From Bacillota bacterium (GTDB lineage Bacteria; Bacillota; Clostridia; Oscillospirales; Oscillospiraceae), in the NCBI GenBank assembly GCA_021770445.1, contig JAETQY010000009.1, forward strand, positions 19,677 through 83,676: a stretch of 64,000 nt of DNA, in the 5' to 3' direction. Numbering within the stretch: position 1 is the stretch's first letter; each line of letters opens with the position of its first letter. Position numbers and translations under genes: made by a program. The notes under the pieces were generated by a model. It was not told the DNA's origin and ran no database searches. It saw only the letters and a program-made list of their open reading frames with translations. Below are positions 63,905 through 64,000 of the stretch, in pieces.

Positions 63905-64000
63905 TGGAGGGAACTCCCTCCGTCACGGCTTCGCCGTGCCACCTCCCTCAAGGAGGGAGGCTATTTTATGCACCTCAAAGGCTCCCTCTCTGAGGGAGCT
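63905..64000. repeat. Clostridial-type intergenic repeat (CTCCCTC-rich) truncated by window end
   Basis: GGAGGGAACTCCCTCCGTCACGGCTTCGCCGTGCCACCTCCCTCAAGGAGGGAGGC...CTCCCTCTCTGAGGGAG nested palindromes. Confidence 0.55.

Noticed and set aside
1-64000. CRISPR arrays, rRNA or tRNA genes
   Set aside because: No regularly spaced direct repeats, rRNA-like sequence or recognisable tRNA cloverleaf seen on reading; not exhaustively computed.

Overview
The window is a GC-rich Firmicutes (Oscillospiraceae-like) chromosome carrying the right-hand ~26.5 kb of a tailed-phage prophage, followed by ~37 kb of mostly housekeeping host genes. The taxonomy is inferred from gene content and repeat style only. 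The prophage runs off the left window edge. On the minus strand it encodes portal, TerL, TerS, a small sugar/DNA-modification-like cassette, many small zinc-ribbon proteins, and a replication/recombination module (RusA, DnaC, RecT, a RecB-like nuclease). A lysogeny module with cI/cro-like regulators, a PD-(D/E)XK-like protein and a large serine recombinase follows, then a right-arm block of 11 small genes. Its right end appears to lie inside miaB: a 47-codon 5' fragment ending ...FVDTYGCPNIRV* remains at 26445-26588. Most notable observations: (1) the portal ORF, missing from the ORF track because it runs off the edge, continues in frame into a complete Nudix box; (2) ParB-like, TAGT-like glycosyltransferase and UDP-glucose dehydrogenase genes form a compact cassette beside the packaging genes, possibly for DNA glycosylation or glucuronidation; (3) a 16-bp operator family (TTACCRAAMGGNAATT) recurs at three distant phage control regions, twice inside the spacer of near-consensus -35/-10 promoters; (4) luxE and luxC are linked by a 26-aa leader ORF with an ATGA overlap and competing hairpins; (5) a double-hairpin REP-like element sits between malE and malF, and a 14-codon vestige of a second malG lies after malG. 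Family calls come from reading protein motifs by eye; no database search was run.
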